A DNA stretch of 64,000 nt from Prevotella sp. (GTDB taxonomy: Bacteria; Bacteroidota; Bacteroidia; Bacteroidales; Bacteroidaceae). The position numbers and the translations under genes were made by a program. Where the stretch lies: assembly GCA_022486815.1 (NCBI GenBank), contig JAKVJW010000002.1:1-64000 (forward strand), in the 5' to 3' direction. Of this stretch, positions 17,750-27,022 are shown in pieces. Position 1 is the first letter of the stretch, and the number at the start of each line of letters is the position of its first letter. The notes beneath the pieces were generated by a model, which worked only from the letters and a program-made list of their open reading frames with translations, searched no databases and had not been told where the DNA came from.

Positions 17750-18277
17750 TTATTCTTTATGATCAGCCGTCAAAAGAATAATGGAGGTAGCACCAATTGT
17801 AAAAAGGCTTTCATCGTTCAGAACACGCCTTTCACGATCGTCAAGGATTTCATTGTCAACAAATGTTCCTGTATTACTTGGCCCATCCCGAAGTGTATAT
17901 TTCAATTTTCCGTTTTTGTTGGAAGAAACATTCAGGATACAGTGAGTCATATCTATGCTGGGGTCAGAAGTTTCAATGGGACAGTTGATAGGATTTCCTT
18001 TCATATATCGTCCGATTACATTATCCCCTTTCTGCAAGTGGATTACTTGTTTATACTGGAATACGTTTTCAATGACAACGATTGACCCAAAATTTTCTTT
18101 CTGTGCTTTCTTGTCTACAGCTTTCCCTTGTCGATCAGGGGTATTGGATATTCCAAGACGAATGCCAAATTGTTTCCCGCAATGTGGACAGACGAATATT
18201 AATTTTTCCCCATCTTGATACTTCTGTTCATCAAAGGTGATAAACTGATCACATCTTGGGCAGCGTATTCGTTTCAT
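17750..18277 (-). CDS. Zinc-ribbon and FHA domain protein
   Basis: The 175-residue protein starts with a zinc ribbon (CPRCDQFITF and CPHCGKQFG; two CxxC pairs, about residues 5-34), then a linker, then an FHA domain (about 85-170) with NVIGRYMKGNPINCPIE in place of the usual GR-S core and the late phrase NTGTFVDNE. FHA domains bind phosphothreonine peptides, so this may read out a Ser/Thr kinase signal. It ends the two-gene unit begun by the HU/SPOR gene, 9 bases upstream. Confidence 0.8.
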   Translation of the reverse strand: MKRIRCPRCDQFITFDEQKYQDGEKLIFVCPHCGKQFGIRLGISNTPDRQGKAVDKKAQKENFGSIVVIENVFQYKQVIHLQKGDNVIGRYMKGNPINCPIETSDPSIDMTHCILNVSSNKNGKLKYTLRDGPSNTGTFVDNEILDDRERRVLNDESLFTIGATSIILLTADHKE

Positions 18278-18286
18278 TTTTTATCC

Positions 18287-19399
18287 TTAATCTTCACAGG
18301 TTTCTGATGGCTCATCTTTCACTTTTAAAACCCAACCATCAGAAAATGCTTTCCGACTGCTAAAATGGTTTAAAGCATGATAGGCTTCCTGTTCGGTAGT
18401 ATATTTTCCATATATTACCTTGTTGCTTAATCCTTTATGTGAATAAACCCGTGCTTCATCGTAACCTTTTTTCTGAAGTTGCTTTACGTAGTAAGTCGCA
18501 TTTGCCAAAGTAACCCTGCTGGCGAGAACGATACAGTAATAAGGATCAGGATCTGACCAATTCTTTGCTTTAGTTGCTGCAGAACTCGATATTCCGCCTT
18601 TTTTCGCATAATTCTGTAAAGCAATAATCTTTTTCTTATCAATGTGCAAAATAGCACCATTGGTAATATCCTTGGGCATGATTTTGGTTAACAGTCCTAT
18701 CTCCATATTGCTTTTCAAAATGCGGCTATCTTTATTGGAGCCTAGAGGTATAGAGCAGAACAAGAAAGCTATGACCGCAATACATGCAGCGGCAACATTG
18801 CGTAAGAAACTAACCTTGATATTAATGGTCTTGTTTTTCTTTTCCGGTTGCGCGTCAGAAATGGTGGCTATACGAAGCCGGGCATTTTCTGTTTTTTGAG
18901 AATTAGCCGGAACAGTAGGAGGGAGCGTATTCTTTTGGATTATTCCTGTACTTTCTGTAATGGCTTCCAATTGTTCTCTTGTCAGGAGTTCCATATCGAA
19001 CCCACTCAGTCCATACAAAGTCGGTGTAAGAAGTCCAGCTTCACAAGGTTCAAAAGTGCATTTTCCTTCCTCGTTCAGATAGAGAATACCAATATTACTC
19101 AATTCATATTTTCCTTTGTCAGCCAGAAGTTGTTTGAGTTCTCCAACTTCATTTTCTATCCTGCAAAGGGCCTCGGGATAGCTTATATCATAAGCCTCGA
19201 CATAGGATTGGACCAGAAAAGAATCATTAATCTTGAGTTGGGGGTTAAACCCGATTGTTCTTAACGGGGGTAAAAAGGTTCCATCACTCTCGTCGTATCT
19301 CGCGTCAACATGGTGTGCGACGAATCCTCCAAAATCTGGAACAATCACACAATCATTGTTGAGAAGCAGAATTTCTATATGTTTTTGCAGTTCAATCAC
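18287..19399 (-). CDS. HU-CCDC81 and SPOR domain membrane protein
   Basis: The 370-residue protein begins with a bacterial HU-CCDC81 domain (HIEILLLNNDCVIVPDFGGFVAH is its opening region; about 6-130), has one membrane helix near residues 200-220, and ends with a SPOR-type domain (about 285-360) that would bind denuded peptidoglycan outside the membrane. Such proteins are thought to link an inner DNA- or protein-binding part to the cell wall. The start is a GTG at 19399; a -7 box ends 6 bases before it, so the mRNA is probably leaderless. Confidence 0.8.
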   Translation of the reverse strand: MIELQKHIEILLLNNDCVIVPDFGGFVAHHVDARYDESDGTFLPPLRTIGFNPQLKINDSFLVQSYVEAYDISYPEALCRIENEVGELKQLLADKGKYELSNIGILYLNEEGKCTFEPCEAGLLTPTLYGLSGFDMELLTREQLEAITESTGIIQKNTLPPTVPANSQKTENARLRIATISDAQPEKKNKTINIKVSFLRNVAAACIAVIAFLFCSIPLGSNKDSRILKSNMEIGLLTKIMPKDITNGAILHIDKKKIIALQNYAKKGGISSSAATKAKNWSDPDPYYCIVLASRVTLANATYYVKQLQKKGYDEARVYSHKGLSNKVIYGKYTTEQEAYHALNHFSSRKAFSDGWVLKVKDEPSETCED

Positions 19400-19404
19400 G
19401 ATTG

Positions 19405-19412
19405 CAAAATTA
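19405..19412 (-). promoter_or_regulatory. -7 box for the HU/SPOR gene
   Basis: CAAAATTA on the top strand reads TAATTTTG leftward; the GTG start follows within 6 bases. Confidence 0.55.
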
Positions 19413-19496
19413 ATCCTTTTTCATGAATAATGCAAACGAAAAGGGATTTTTAGTCAAAAAAAAGAAGATTATTTTCTTCACGTCAAGAGAAAATAC

Positions 19497-19504
19497 TATC
19501 TTTG
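19497..19504 (+). promoter_or_regulatory. -7 box for the rfbC-ugd unit
   Basis: TATCTTTG, followed by GC, lies 23 bases before the rfbC ATG at 19528. It diverges from the HU/SPOR promoter. Confidence 0.7.
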
Positions 19505-19527
19505 CATAAACAAAAGTTTTGCTTAAA

Positions 19528-20079
19528 ATGGAATACAGAGAAACAGAGATCAAAGGAGTATGGATTCTTGATCCAACGGTTTTTAAAGATGACAGAGGTT
19601 ATTTCTTTGAGGTCTGGAAGCAAGCTGACTTTGATCAGCATATCGGACATCATGTGGAATTTATTCAAGACAATGAATCGAAATCCAGTTATGGTGTTCT
19701 TAGAGGCCTTCATTATCAAAAAGGTAAGTATTCACAGGCCAAACTGGTCAGAGTTATTAAAGGAGAAGTACTGGATGTTGCTGTGGATATTCGAAAAAGC
19801 AGTCCTACTTTCGGCAAACATGTAATGGTTAAACTTACCGAAGAAAACAAGCGTCAGTTTTTTATTCCCCGGGGATTTGCACATGGTTTTCTCGTACTGA
19901 GTGATGAAGCTATCTTTACTTATAAAGTAGATAATGTCTATGCGCCCCAGAGTGAAGCCAGTATTTGTTGGAAAGATCCTGATGTAGGTATTCAGTGGCC
20001 GATTGACCCGGAAAAGGTCCTTACTTCGAAAAAAGATCTGGCTGCTTGTTCCCTGAAAAATGCAGAACTCTTTGAATAA
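19528..20079 (+). CDS. rfbC: dTDP-4-dehydrorhamnose 3,5-epimerase
   Basis: The 183-residue cupin enzyme epimerises dTDP-4-keto-6-deoxyglucose on the way to dTDP-rhamnose for surface polysaccharide. Seen are RGLHYQ with the catalytic histidine, the FFIPRGFAHGFLVLSD barrel strand and a conserved start (ETEIKGVWILDPTVF). The frame reaches back to 19519, but ATG 19528 fits the family. The other rhamnose genes are not in the window; ugd follows. Confidence 0.93.
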   Translation: MEYRETEIKGVWILDPTVFKDDRGYFFEVWKQADFDQHIGHHVEFIQDNESKSSYGVLRGLHYQKGKYSQAKLVRVIKGEVLDVAVDIRKSSPTFGKHVMVKLTEENKRQFFIPRGFAHGFLVLSDEAIFTYKVDNVYAPQSEASICWKDPDVGIQWPIDPEKVLTSKKDLAACSLKNAELFE

Positions 20080-20135
20080 TCGGTATCTTCAGGAAAGATT
20101 AGCAATTACTATATTTTCTAAAATAAAGTTGAATC

Positions 20136-21488
20136 GTGAATATAGCCATCATAGGAACAGGATATGTAGGTTTGGTATCGGGAGCTTGTTTTGCTGATAC
20201 CGGTACTAATGTCACATGTGTTGATACGAATGCTCAAAAAATAGAGCGACTACAAAAAGGCGAGATTCCTATTTATGAACCTGGAATTGATGAGCTGGTG
20301 ATAAAGAATGTTAAAGACGAACGAATGAAGTTTACGACCTCATTGCCGGAAATTCTTAATGATCAACAAATTGTTTTTTCAGCAGTTGGCACTCCTCCTG
20401 ATGAAGATGGCAGTGCTGATCTGAAGTATGTACTTCAGGTAGCCAAGACAATTGGAGAGAATCTAAACCACTATCTCGTTGTGGTTACGAAGAGCACAGT
20501 TCCTGTAGGTACAGCCAAAAAAGTACGTGATACTATCCAGGCAGAACTTGACAGACGGGGCGTAGATGTGAAATTTGATGTAGCCAGTAATCCTGAATTC
20601 TTGAAGGAAGGAAGTGCGGTGAAAGATTTCATGAGTCCTGATAGGGTAGTTATAGGTGTTGAAAGTGAAAGAGCCAAGAAACTGCTGACCAAACTTTACA
20701 AGCCTTTTATGATGAATCATTTCCGGATTATCTTCATGAATATTCCTTCAGCCGAGATGACCAAATATGCAGCCAATTCAATGTTGGCTACCCGTATTTC
20801 TTTCATGAATGACATTGCCAATTTATGTGAGTTGGTGGGTGCTGATGTTGATATGGTTCGTGCAGGTATAGGAAGTGATACACGTATAGGAAGGAAATTC
20901 CTCTATGCCGGTTGCGGCTATGGGGGCAGCTGTTTTCCTAAGGATGTCAAAGCCTTGATAAAAACTGCTGATGACAATCATTATAGTATGGATGTGCTTA
21001 AAGCTGTAGAAAAGGTGAATGCACATCAGAAAGAAATCTTGTTCGAGAAACTTGAAAAAGCTTATAAAGGACAATCTCTGGAAGGTAAAACCATCGCTCT
21101 CTGGGGGGTAAGTTTCAAACCTGAGACCGATGATATGCGTGAATCTACGGCTCTTGTCCTCATCAATCTTCTTTTAAATGCCGGATGCCGAATGAAAGTG
21201 TTTGATCCTGTTGCTATGGATGAATGCAGAAGAAGGATGCAGGTGAAGGCTGAGAAAGAAAATTCGACACTTCCTTTAGACCACATCTTATATTGTAAAA
21301 ATATGTATGATGCTGTTCAGGATGCAGATGCACTTCTGCTGCTTACCGAATGGAAAGAGTTCAGGTTGCCGAGATGGGACGTTATAGCTCAAAACATGAA
21401 GCGAAAACTCATTCTGGATGGGAGGAATATCTATGATGCTGAAGACCTTCACCAGATGGGATTTGAATATCATTGTATAGGAAAGTAA
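20136..21488 (+). CDS. ugd: UDP-glucose 6-dehydrogenase
   Basis: The 450-residue enzyme oxidises UDP-glucose to UDP-glucuronate, a precursor of acidic surface sugars. The N-terminal NAD site is IIGTGYVGLVSG, the catalytic cysteine lies in CGYGGSCFPKDVKAL, and the C-terminal domain has LWGVSFKPETDDMRES. The start is a GTG at 20136, just before the NAD motif. Its stop overlaps the ATG of the next gene by one base (TAATG), which suggests coupling. Confidence 0.95.
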   Translation: MNIAIIGTGYVGLVSGACFADTGTNVTCVDTNAQKIERLQKGEIPIYEPGIDELVIKNVKDERMKFTTSLPEILNDQQIVFSAVGTPPDEDGSADLKYVLQVAKTIGENLNHYLVVVTKSTVPVGTAKKVRDTIQAELDRRGVDVKFDVASNPEFLKEGSAVKDFMSPDRVVIGVESERAKKLLTKLYKPFMMNHFRIIFMNIPSAEMTKYAANSMLATRISFMNDIANLCELVGADVDMVRAGIGSDTRIGRKFLYAGCGYGGSCFPKDVKALIKTADDNHYSMDVLKAVEKVNAHQKEILFEKLEKAYKGQSLEGKTIALWGVSFKPETDDMRESTALVLINLLLNAGCRMKVFDPVAMDECRRRMQVKAEKENSTLPLDHILYCKNMYDAVQDADALLLLTEWKEFRLPRWDVIAQNMKRKLILDGRNIYDAEDLHQMGFEYHCIGK

Positions 21489-22282
21489 TGCGAAAAACAG
21501 TCTATATTATCTTAGCGTGTGTTCTCGTCTTAACAGGATGCAGACATAGAAACGCAAATGGGAATGTCCCTCGGGAAGACCTTCAGGCGAAAAAAATGCT
21601 TCAGGGAATCTGGGTAGATGAGGATGATGAGGAGGATATGGCTTTTCGAGCTAAAGGGGATACGATTTACTATCCTGATTCTACAAGTCAACCTGTCTAT
21701 TTCAAGATAATCAAGGATACTTTCTATCTTGAAGGGAGTGTGACCGTGAAATATCCAATTGTCAAGCAGTCTCCGCATGTCTTCCAGTTTAAAAATCAGG
21801 ATGGAGATCTGGTAAAGTTGGTTAAGAGTGAAGACCCTTCTGATATTGATAACTTCAGGCAGAAGAGGCCTGTATCATTGAATCAAAATAAACTGATCAA
21901 GCGTGATACGGTTTTGATATACGAGACTAAGCGCTATCACAGTTATGTTCAAGTCAATCCGACAACTTATAAAGTCATTAAACCTTCTTATAATGATGAT
22001 GGAGTGGAAGTGGATAATGTCTATTATGACAATATCATTTATGTAGCCCTCTATCAAGAAGCAAAAAAGGTCTTTTCCCATGATTTCCATAAACAGGATT
22101 TTCAACGTCAGATCCCTGCTTCTTTTCTCAGCCAAGGTATTTTGAGTGATATAGCTTTTCAAAAAATTGACAGAGATGGAGTCACTTATACAGCTATTAT
22201 TGCATCCCCTGACAGTTCGAGCAGTTATGAAGTGGATATCATCATTTCCTTTAATGGACACATGCAGTTGAAAGTCAAATAA
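21488..22282 (+). CDS. Lipoprotein of unknown function (DUF4738-like)
   Basis: The 264-residue product has a lipoprotein signal ending at VLTGC (about residue 18). A long acidic, mixed-strand domain follows with the phrases LQGIWVDEDDEEDMAFRAKG and YHSYVQVNPTTYKVIKPSY. I believe it is of the DUF4738 type seen in Prevotella-like species, but this rests on memory of the family and not on a search. It would be anchored in the envelope. It overlaps the ugd stop by one base. Confidence 0.6.
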   Translation: MRKTVYIILACVLVLTGCRHRNANGNVPREDLQAKKMLQGIWVDEDDEEDMAFRAKGDTIYYPDSTSQPVYFKIIKDTFYLEGSVTVKYPIVKQSPHVFQFKNQDGDLVKLVKSEDPSDIDNFRQKRPVSLNQNKLIKRDTVLIYETKRYHSYVQVNPTTYKVIKPSYNDDGVEVDNVYYDNIIYVALYQEAKKVFSHDFHKQDFQRQIPASFLSQGILSDIAFQKIDRDGVTYTAIIASPDSSSSYEVDIIISFNGHMQLKVK

Positions 22283-22389
22283 GTATTTACTTATTTGTCC
22301 ATGAAAGGATCAAGAAAAAATGATAAGATGATATTACGTGAGGTTTTCTGTTATATCGTACAGAAAGTAGTGCGTAATGGTCAGAAAAG

Positions 22390-22430
22390 ATACAGGATAC
22401 ACAGAACCAGAAAGTCTATGTATCCTGTAT
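22390..22430. terminator. Bidirectional terminator between the lipoprotein and AspT/YidE-type genes
   Basis: ATACAGGATACA (22390-22401) and TGTATCCTGTAT (22419-22430) form a perfect 12-base stem between two convergent genes. The tails are A/T-rich without a long T run. Confidence 0.6.
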
Positions 22431-22435
22431 AATAT

Positions 22436-24130
22436 TTATATCCCACAGAAGAATAAAACAATAATCTCTGCCGATAGAATTCTCAAGAACATACTCAAAG
22501 GATAAACGGTAGAGTATGCAATTGCAGGTGCTTCATGTGAGCTCATAGAACTGGCATAGGCTAGTGCCGGTGGGTCAGTACAAGTACCTGCTATCATACC
22601 CATAATCGTGTAATAGTTAAAGTGAAACTTCACACGTGCTATTACTCCGATAATCAAAATAGGGATGACTGTAATCAGGAAACCCGTATATACATATTTT
22701 AATCCGTCACCTTGTACGACCGTATTCCAGAACCCTGCTCCTGCCTTGATGCCGACACTTGCCAGGAACAGAACAAGACCTATTTCACGCAGCATCATAT
22801 TAGCTGATGTTGTGGTATAGGTAACCAATTTGAATTTATAGCCATATCGACCGATCAGGATAGCTATAATCAGTGGTCCTCCGGCAATACCCAATTTCAA
22901 AGGAGCAGGCATACCCGGAATTGCGATAGGAATACTTCCCAGGAGGATACCCAGAATGATTCCTATAAAGATCGTAGCAATATTAGGAGTATCCAGACGC
23001 TTTACCGAATTCCCCATCATCTCTGTTACCTGATTGACATTATCCTCATGTCCTACAACCATCACACGGTCTCCGACCAGAAAGCGGTAATCACGTGACG
23101 CAAACAGGTCGATTCCCTGTCGTGTGATTCGTGTAACATTGACGCCATACACACTTGAGAAGTGCATCTTGCCAAGTTCCTTACCATTCATAGCCGAATT
23201 TGTTATGATGATACGTCTGGATATCATTGGCTGTTTCTGTTCTTCCTCACGCCATTGTGGTTCGATTTCAGGGCCGATAAAGGCTTGAACAGCTTTTGCA
23301 TCTGATTCAGCGCATACGGCATGGATTTCATCACCTAACTGGAAAATTGTATCTCGTTTGGGAGTTTCGACATTACCATCATGCATGATGCTAGTACAGA
23401 CAATATCCCGTTTTAAGAATTGAGTAATTTCCTGAAGATTTTTCCCTGCGATATAATTATTCTGGACTTTGAGGAACATGGGATGAGGTTTAGACTCCGG
23501 ATTTTCTACTTCCGTAGCATTTAATTTCTCATCTTCATCTTTCAAGTTGATATGGCAGATATACTTGATGGCAATCGTAGCTGCTATCATTCCCAGCACA
23601 CCCAGAGGGTAAGCACACGCATATCCGTTAGCTATATCAAAGTTGAGTCGGTTATGAAAGACACTTTGCAATGCCCCATTGGCGGCTCCAAGTCCTGGAG
23701 TATTAGTCACGGCTCCGAACAGAGTACCTACCATCATCGGCAGGTTCTTGGGATCTTTGGTATCGAAGAAGATATAGTAGCAGGCAAACATGACGAAAAT
23801 ATTCAGGAGAATAATCATACAGGAAAGCACGTTCAGCGTGACTCCACCTTTTTTAAAACTCTCGAAAAATCCGGGACCGACCTGCAGACCGATACAGAAT
23901 ACGAATAAAACCAAACCGAAATCTCTTGTAAAGTCCAGAATATTCGCAGGAGCAGTGAAACCGATATGGCCGGCAATAATACCTGTAAAAAGGACAAAGG
24001 TAACTCCGAGGGAAATGCCACCAATTTTGATTTTCCCCAAATATATACCTGTTGCAATAACTATAGAGTAGAGCAGGGCTATATGAGCGACCGTATCTTG
24101 TCTAGTGAATAAGCTAATAAACCAATCCAT
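22436..24130 (-). CDS. AspT/YidE-family putative transporter
   Basis: The 564-residue protein has two blocks of about five membrane helices (about 10-185 and 385-560) on either side of two TrkA-C-type regulatory domains (about 205-380, with DEIHAVCAES and LVGDRVMVVGHE). This is the pattern of the AspT/YidE/YbjL exchanger family. GALFGAVTNTPGLGAANGAL and the matching GMIAGTCTDPPALAYAS show the internal duplication. The substrate is unknown; AspT exchanges aspartate for alanine. It stands alone between two terminator-like regions. Confidence 0.85.
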   Translation of the reverse strand: MDWFISLFTRQDTVAHIALLYSIVIATGIYLGKIKIGGISLGVTFVLFTGIIAGHIGFTAPANILDFTRDFGLVLFVFCIGLQVGPGFFESFKKGGVTLNVLSCMIILLNIFVMFACYYIFFDTKDPKNLPMMVGTLFGAVTNTPGLGAANGALQSVFHNRLNFDIANGYACAYPLGVLGMIAATIAIKYICHINLKDEDEKLNATEVENPESKPHPMFLKVQNNYIAGKNLQEITQFLKRDIVCTSIMHDGNVETPKRDTIFQLGDEIHAVCAESDAKAVQAFIGPEIEPQWREEEQKQPMISRRIIITNSAMNGKELGKMHFSSVYGVNVTRITRQGIDLFASRDYRFLVGDRVMVVGHEDNVNQVTEMMGNSVKRLDTPNIATIFIGIILGILLGSIPIAIPGMPAPLKLGIAGGPLIIAILIGRYGYKFKLVTYTTTSANMMLREIGLVLFLASVGIKAGAGFWNTVVQGDGLKYVYTGFLITVIPILIIGVIARVKFHFNYYTIMGMIAGTCTDPPALAYASSMSSHEAPAIAYSTVYPLSMFLRILSAEIIVLFFCGI

Positions 24131-24232
24131 AATATTATAAAAAGAGAGATGAATATCGGATTACGCGAAGAATGGCTTTTTATCCGTATTCATCTCTTTT
24201 GTGTGTATTTGTTATTAGATGATAACTAATGA

Positions 24233-25480
24233 TTATTCATTGATAGCAGCGATTGCAGGTAAAACCTTACCTTCGATAGCCTCGAGCAGAGCACCACCAC
24301 CGGTAGAGATATAAGATACCTGATCAGCCAGACCGAACTTGTGGATGCAAGCTACGGAATCACCTCCACCGATAAGAGAGAAGGCTCCTGCCTTTGTAGC
24401 CTTGGCTATTGCATCAGCGATAGCTTTGGAACCTCCGGTGAAATTATCAAATTCAAATACACCAGCAGGACCGTTCCACAGGATGGTCTTGCTGCCTTCA
24501 ATAGCTTTAGCAAATGCTTTGCGACTGTCCGGACCTGCATCAAGTCCTTCCCATCCTTCAGGGATTGCACCAGAAGCAGTGATCTTGGTATTTGCATCAT
24601 TGGCAAATTTGTCAGCAATTACAGAATCTGTTCCCAGTACTAGATTTACATGATTCTCTTTTGCTTTCTTGATGATATCCAAAGCGATATCCAGTTTGTC
24701 ATTCTCACAGATGGAATTACCGATTTCTCCTCCTTGTGCTTTTGCAAAGGTATAAGTCATACCACCACAAAGAATCAGATTATCAACCTTAGTAAGAAGG
24801 TTCTCAATGATTCCTATTTTAGTAGAAACCTTAGAACCACCCATGATGGCTGTAAATGGACGTTGGATATTATTCAGGATATTATCGACGGCCTTTACTT
24901 CCTTCTCCATCAGATAGCCAAGCATCTTGTGATTTTTGTCATAGAACTGGTCAATGACAGCTGTAGAAGCATGCTTGCGGTGAGCAGTACCGAAAGCATC
25001 CATGACATAAACATCTGCATAAGAGGCAAGCTTCTTAGCAAATTCAACCTGTTGCTTCTTCATATCTGCTTTAGCTCTATCATATTTCGGGTCTGCTTTG
25101 TCGATGCCTACAGGTTTACCTTCTTCCTCAGCGTAGAAACGCAGATTTTCCAGTAGCAAAGCTTCACCACCTTTTAAGGCGGCTGCTTCTTTGCCGGCGT
25201 CAGCGCAGTCAGGAGCAAACTTCACCTCTACACCCAGAGCATCTGAAACATTCTTGACGATGTGCTTCAAACTCAATTCCGGTTTAACCTTTCCTTTTGG
25301 TTTGCCCATGTGACTCATCATAATGAGAGCTCCACCGTCATTAAGAATTTTTTTCAACGTAGGCAGTGCCCCGCGAATACGTGTATCATCTGTTACATGT
25401 CCATCTGCATCCAATGGGACATTGAAGTCAACACGTACGATTGCCTTGTGACCGGCAAAATTGAAATCTTCGATTTTCAT
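24233..25480 (-). CDS. pgk: Phosphoglycerate kinase
   Basis: The 415-residue glycolytic enzyme makes ATP from 1,3-bisphosphoglycerate. It shows [13 protein letters not shown] (about 14-26), [24 protein letters not shown], the ATP-site [13 protein letters not shown] and the C-terminal [13 protein letters not shown]. The length is normal. A -7 box (25526-25533) lies 46 bases upstream. Confidence 0.96.
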   Translation of the reverse strand: MKIEDFNFAGHKAIVRVDFNVPLDADGHVTDDTRIRGALPTLKKILNDGGALIMMSHMGKPKGKVKPELSLKHIVKNVSDALGVEVKFAPDCADAGKEAAALKGGEALLLENLRFYAEEEGKPVGIDKADPKYDRAKADMKKQQVEFAKKLASYADVYVMDAFGTAHRKHASTAVIDQFYDKNHKMLGYLMEKEVKAVDNILNNIQRPFTAIMGGSKVSTKIGIIENLLTKVDNLILCGGMTYTFAKAQGGEIGNSICENDKLDIALDIIKKAKENHVNLVLGTDSVIADKFANDANTKITASGAIPEGWEGLDAGPDSRKAFAKAIEGSKTILWNGPAGVFEFDNFTGGSKAIADAIAKATKAGAFSLIGGGDSVACIHKFGLADQVSYISTGGGALLEAIEGKVLPAIAAINE

Positions 25481-25525
25481 TTTTAACGTTAATATTTAAA
25501 GGTTGATTATTGTTCTATCTGCACA

Positions 25526-25533
25526 CAAAGTTA
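25526..25533 (-). promoter_or_regulatory. -7 box for pgk
   Basis: CAAAGTTA on the top strand reads TAACTTTG leftward, 46 bases before the pgk ATG. Confidence 0.6.
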
Positions 25534-25649
25534 ATAAAAAGAAAACAGAAATAGGATGAAACCGGAAGTTTTTAATATTTTTTGCGATTGATTTCTGAAA
25601 TCTATTGACAGTTTGATTAAAATGCCAACTCTGTTTAGCAAATTTGCAT

Positions 25650-26306
25650 TCAGGAATCTTCATATTCAGTAAGATCTTTTATACCTGCTTCTTTCAGTGC
25701 GTCTTTTCGTTCCCTGCACGTACCACATTTTCCACATTGTTTCTCGCCACCCTTATAGCAACTCCATGTCTCTGCATAGTTGATACCCAGTCGTTTACCT
25801 ATACGAGCGATATCAGCTTTGGAAATATTGGTATAAGGTGCAGTTATTCTGATATGAGCAAAAGTTCCTGCTACAGTTGCCTGGTCAATGGCCTTGATAA
25901 ATTCCGGCCGGCAGTCAGGATAGATGGTATGATCTCCATTATGATTTGCAATCAGAACTTGTTTCAGTCCATGGCTTTCTGCTATACCGGCAGCAATGGA
26001 AAGCATAATTCCATTCCTGAAAGGCACAACGGTGGATTTCATGTTGTCTTCGTCATAATTGCCTTCCGGTATAGCCTGGGCACCCTCCAGGAGAGAACTC
26101 TTGAAATACTGGTGAATGAAATCAAGATTGATTGTAATATGCGGGATACCCAGACGCTTACAGTGCATATTGGCAAAGGGTATTTCCTTGGTATTGTGGT
26201 TACTTCCGTAATCGAAACTTACTCCTAAGGCAATTTCTTCCTTTTTGTCATATAACAGCGTGATGGAATCCATTCCTCCGCTCACAATAATAACAGCATC
26301 TTTCAT
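25650..26306 (-). CDS. queC: 7-cyano-7-deazaguanine synthase
   Basis: The 218-residue ATP-dependent enzyme turns carboxydeazaguanine into preQ0 for queuosine tRNA modification. The N-terminal PP-loop SGGMDSITLL and the C-terminal zinc cysteines (CYKGGEKQCGKCGTC) are both present. The frame also has an ATG at 26321, but the family start MKDAVIIVSGG fits 26306. A strong hairpin ends 2 bases before the upper ATG. QueC follows the biotin-enzyme genes, but no other queuosine gene is nearby. Confidence 0.92.
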   Translation of the reverse strand: MKDAVIIVSGGMDSITLLYDKKEEIALGVSFDYGSNHNTKEIPFANMHCKRLGIPHITINLDFIHQYFKSSLLEGAQAIPEGNYDEDNMKSTVVPFRNGIMLSIAAGIAESHGLKQVLIANHNGDHTIYPDCRPEFIKAIDQATVAGTFAHIRITAPYTNISKADIARIGKRLGINYAETWSCYKGGEKQCGKCGTCRERKDALKEAGIKDLTEYEDS

Positions 26307-26323
26307 TTTCTTCTTTCCCATAA

Positions 26324-26353
26324 AAGGGCAGCTCTGTTTACAGATCTGCCCTT
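26324..26353. terminator. Hairpin between the biotin-carrier gene and queC
   Basis: AAGGGCAG (26324-26331) pairs with CTGCCCTT (26346-26353). Read leftward it is followed by TTTTA and should end the acyl-CoA (de)carboxylase transcript. It lies just before the queC start region. Confidence 0.65.
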
Positions 26354-26376
26354 ATTTTTAATAAGTATACCTATTC

Positions 26377-26805
26377 TTATTCGATGACCACAAGAGGGTC
26401 TTCTTCTTTCACGGCCTGACCGATCTTTACGCAGATGGTAGTAACTTTCCCGTCTTTTTCTGCTTCAATGTTATTGGCCATTTTCATGGCTTCCAGTACA
26501 ACAAGTGTATCACCAGCCTTAACCTCTTGCCCTACAGTTACATTTATATTTGTAATTGTCCCTGGAAGAGGAGCTTTGACTGCCTTGTTGCTATCTACTT
26601 TTGCAGAGGGAGTAGAAGCAGAGTCAGCCTCTTCAGCAACGGGTTTACCCAAGACCACTTTTTTCTTCTCAGGTTCAGTTGGTTTTTCCATTTGTACCTT
26701 GAAAGCATTTCCGTTTACAGTGACATCAGCCACATTATTTTTATCAATTTCCCCGATGGCAACTTTGTACTCTTTCCCATCGATAGTATATTTGAATTCT
26801 TTCAT
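26377..26805 (-). CDS. Biotin carboxyl carrier subunit of an acyl-CoA (de)carboxylase
   Basis: The 142-residue protein has an N-terminal beta stretch (MKEFKYTIDGKEYKV), a Lys/Pro/Glu/Ala-rich linker (about 40-75) and a C-terminal biotinyl domain with the biotin site VVLEAMKMANN (Lys about 108). It carries carboxyl groups between the active sites of the carboxyltransferase encoded upstream and a partner. No biotin carboxylase or membrane beta subunit lies next to it. Confidence 0.9.
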   Translation of the reverse strand: MKEFKYTIDGKEYKVAIGEIDKNNVADVTVNGNAFKVQMEKPTEPEKKKVVLGKPVAEEADSASTPSAKVDSNKAVKAPLPGTITNINVTVGQEVKAGDTLVVLEAMKMANNIEAEKDGKVTTICVKIGQAVKEEDPLVVIE

Positions 26806-26834
26806 TTCGTAATAGAAATTTAAGTTTAAAACTT

Positions 26835-26996
26835 TTATTTGGCCGAAGGCTTAGGTGTCATATTCTGGAACTTTGCGTTCCATAACGTGTTATGCTTCTT
26901 GATCGTAATTACACCTGATTCCTTGTCATGCACATTGTTACCTTCATATTCGTAGAGAGCTGTTGCAATGGCCGCAAATACATTCTTATCCATCAT
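26835..26996 (-). CDS. 53-residue OadG-tail-like small protein
   Basis: A short frame begins at ATG 26996 (or 26993) and encodes 53 residues with VFAAIATALYEYE, HDKESGVITIKK and TLWNAKFQNM. These phrases match the soluble C-terminal tail of gamma (OadG-type) subunits of sodium-pumping decarboxylases, but the usual N-terminal membrane helix is missing. It lies between the carboxyltransferase (26 bases away) and the biotin carrier (29 bases away), in the slot where the gamma subunit gene is found in related operons. I take it to be a scaffold that holds the biotin carrier to the carboxyltransferase. Confidence 0.7.
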   Translation of the reverse strand: MMDKNVFAAIATALYEYEGNNVHDKESGVITIKKHNTLWNAKFQNMTPKPSAK

Positions 26997-27022
26997 TTTT
27001 ATATATTGACGTTATACATATA

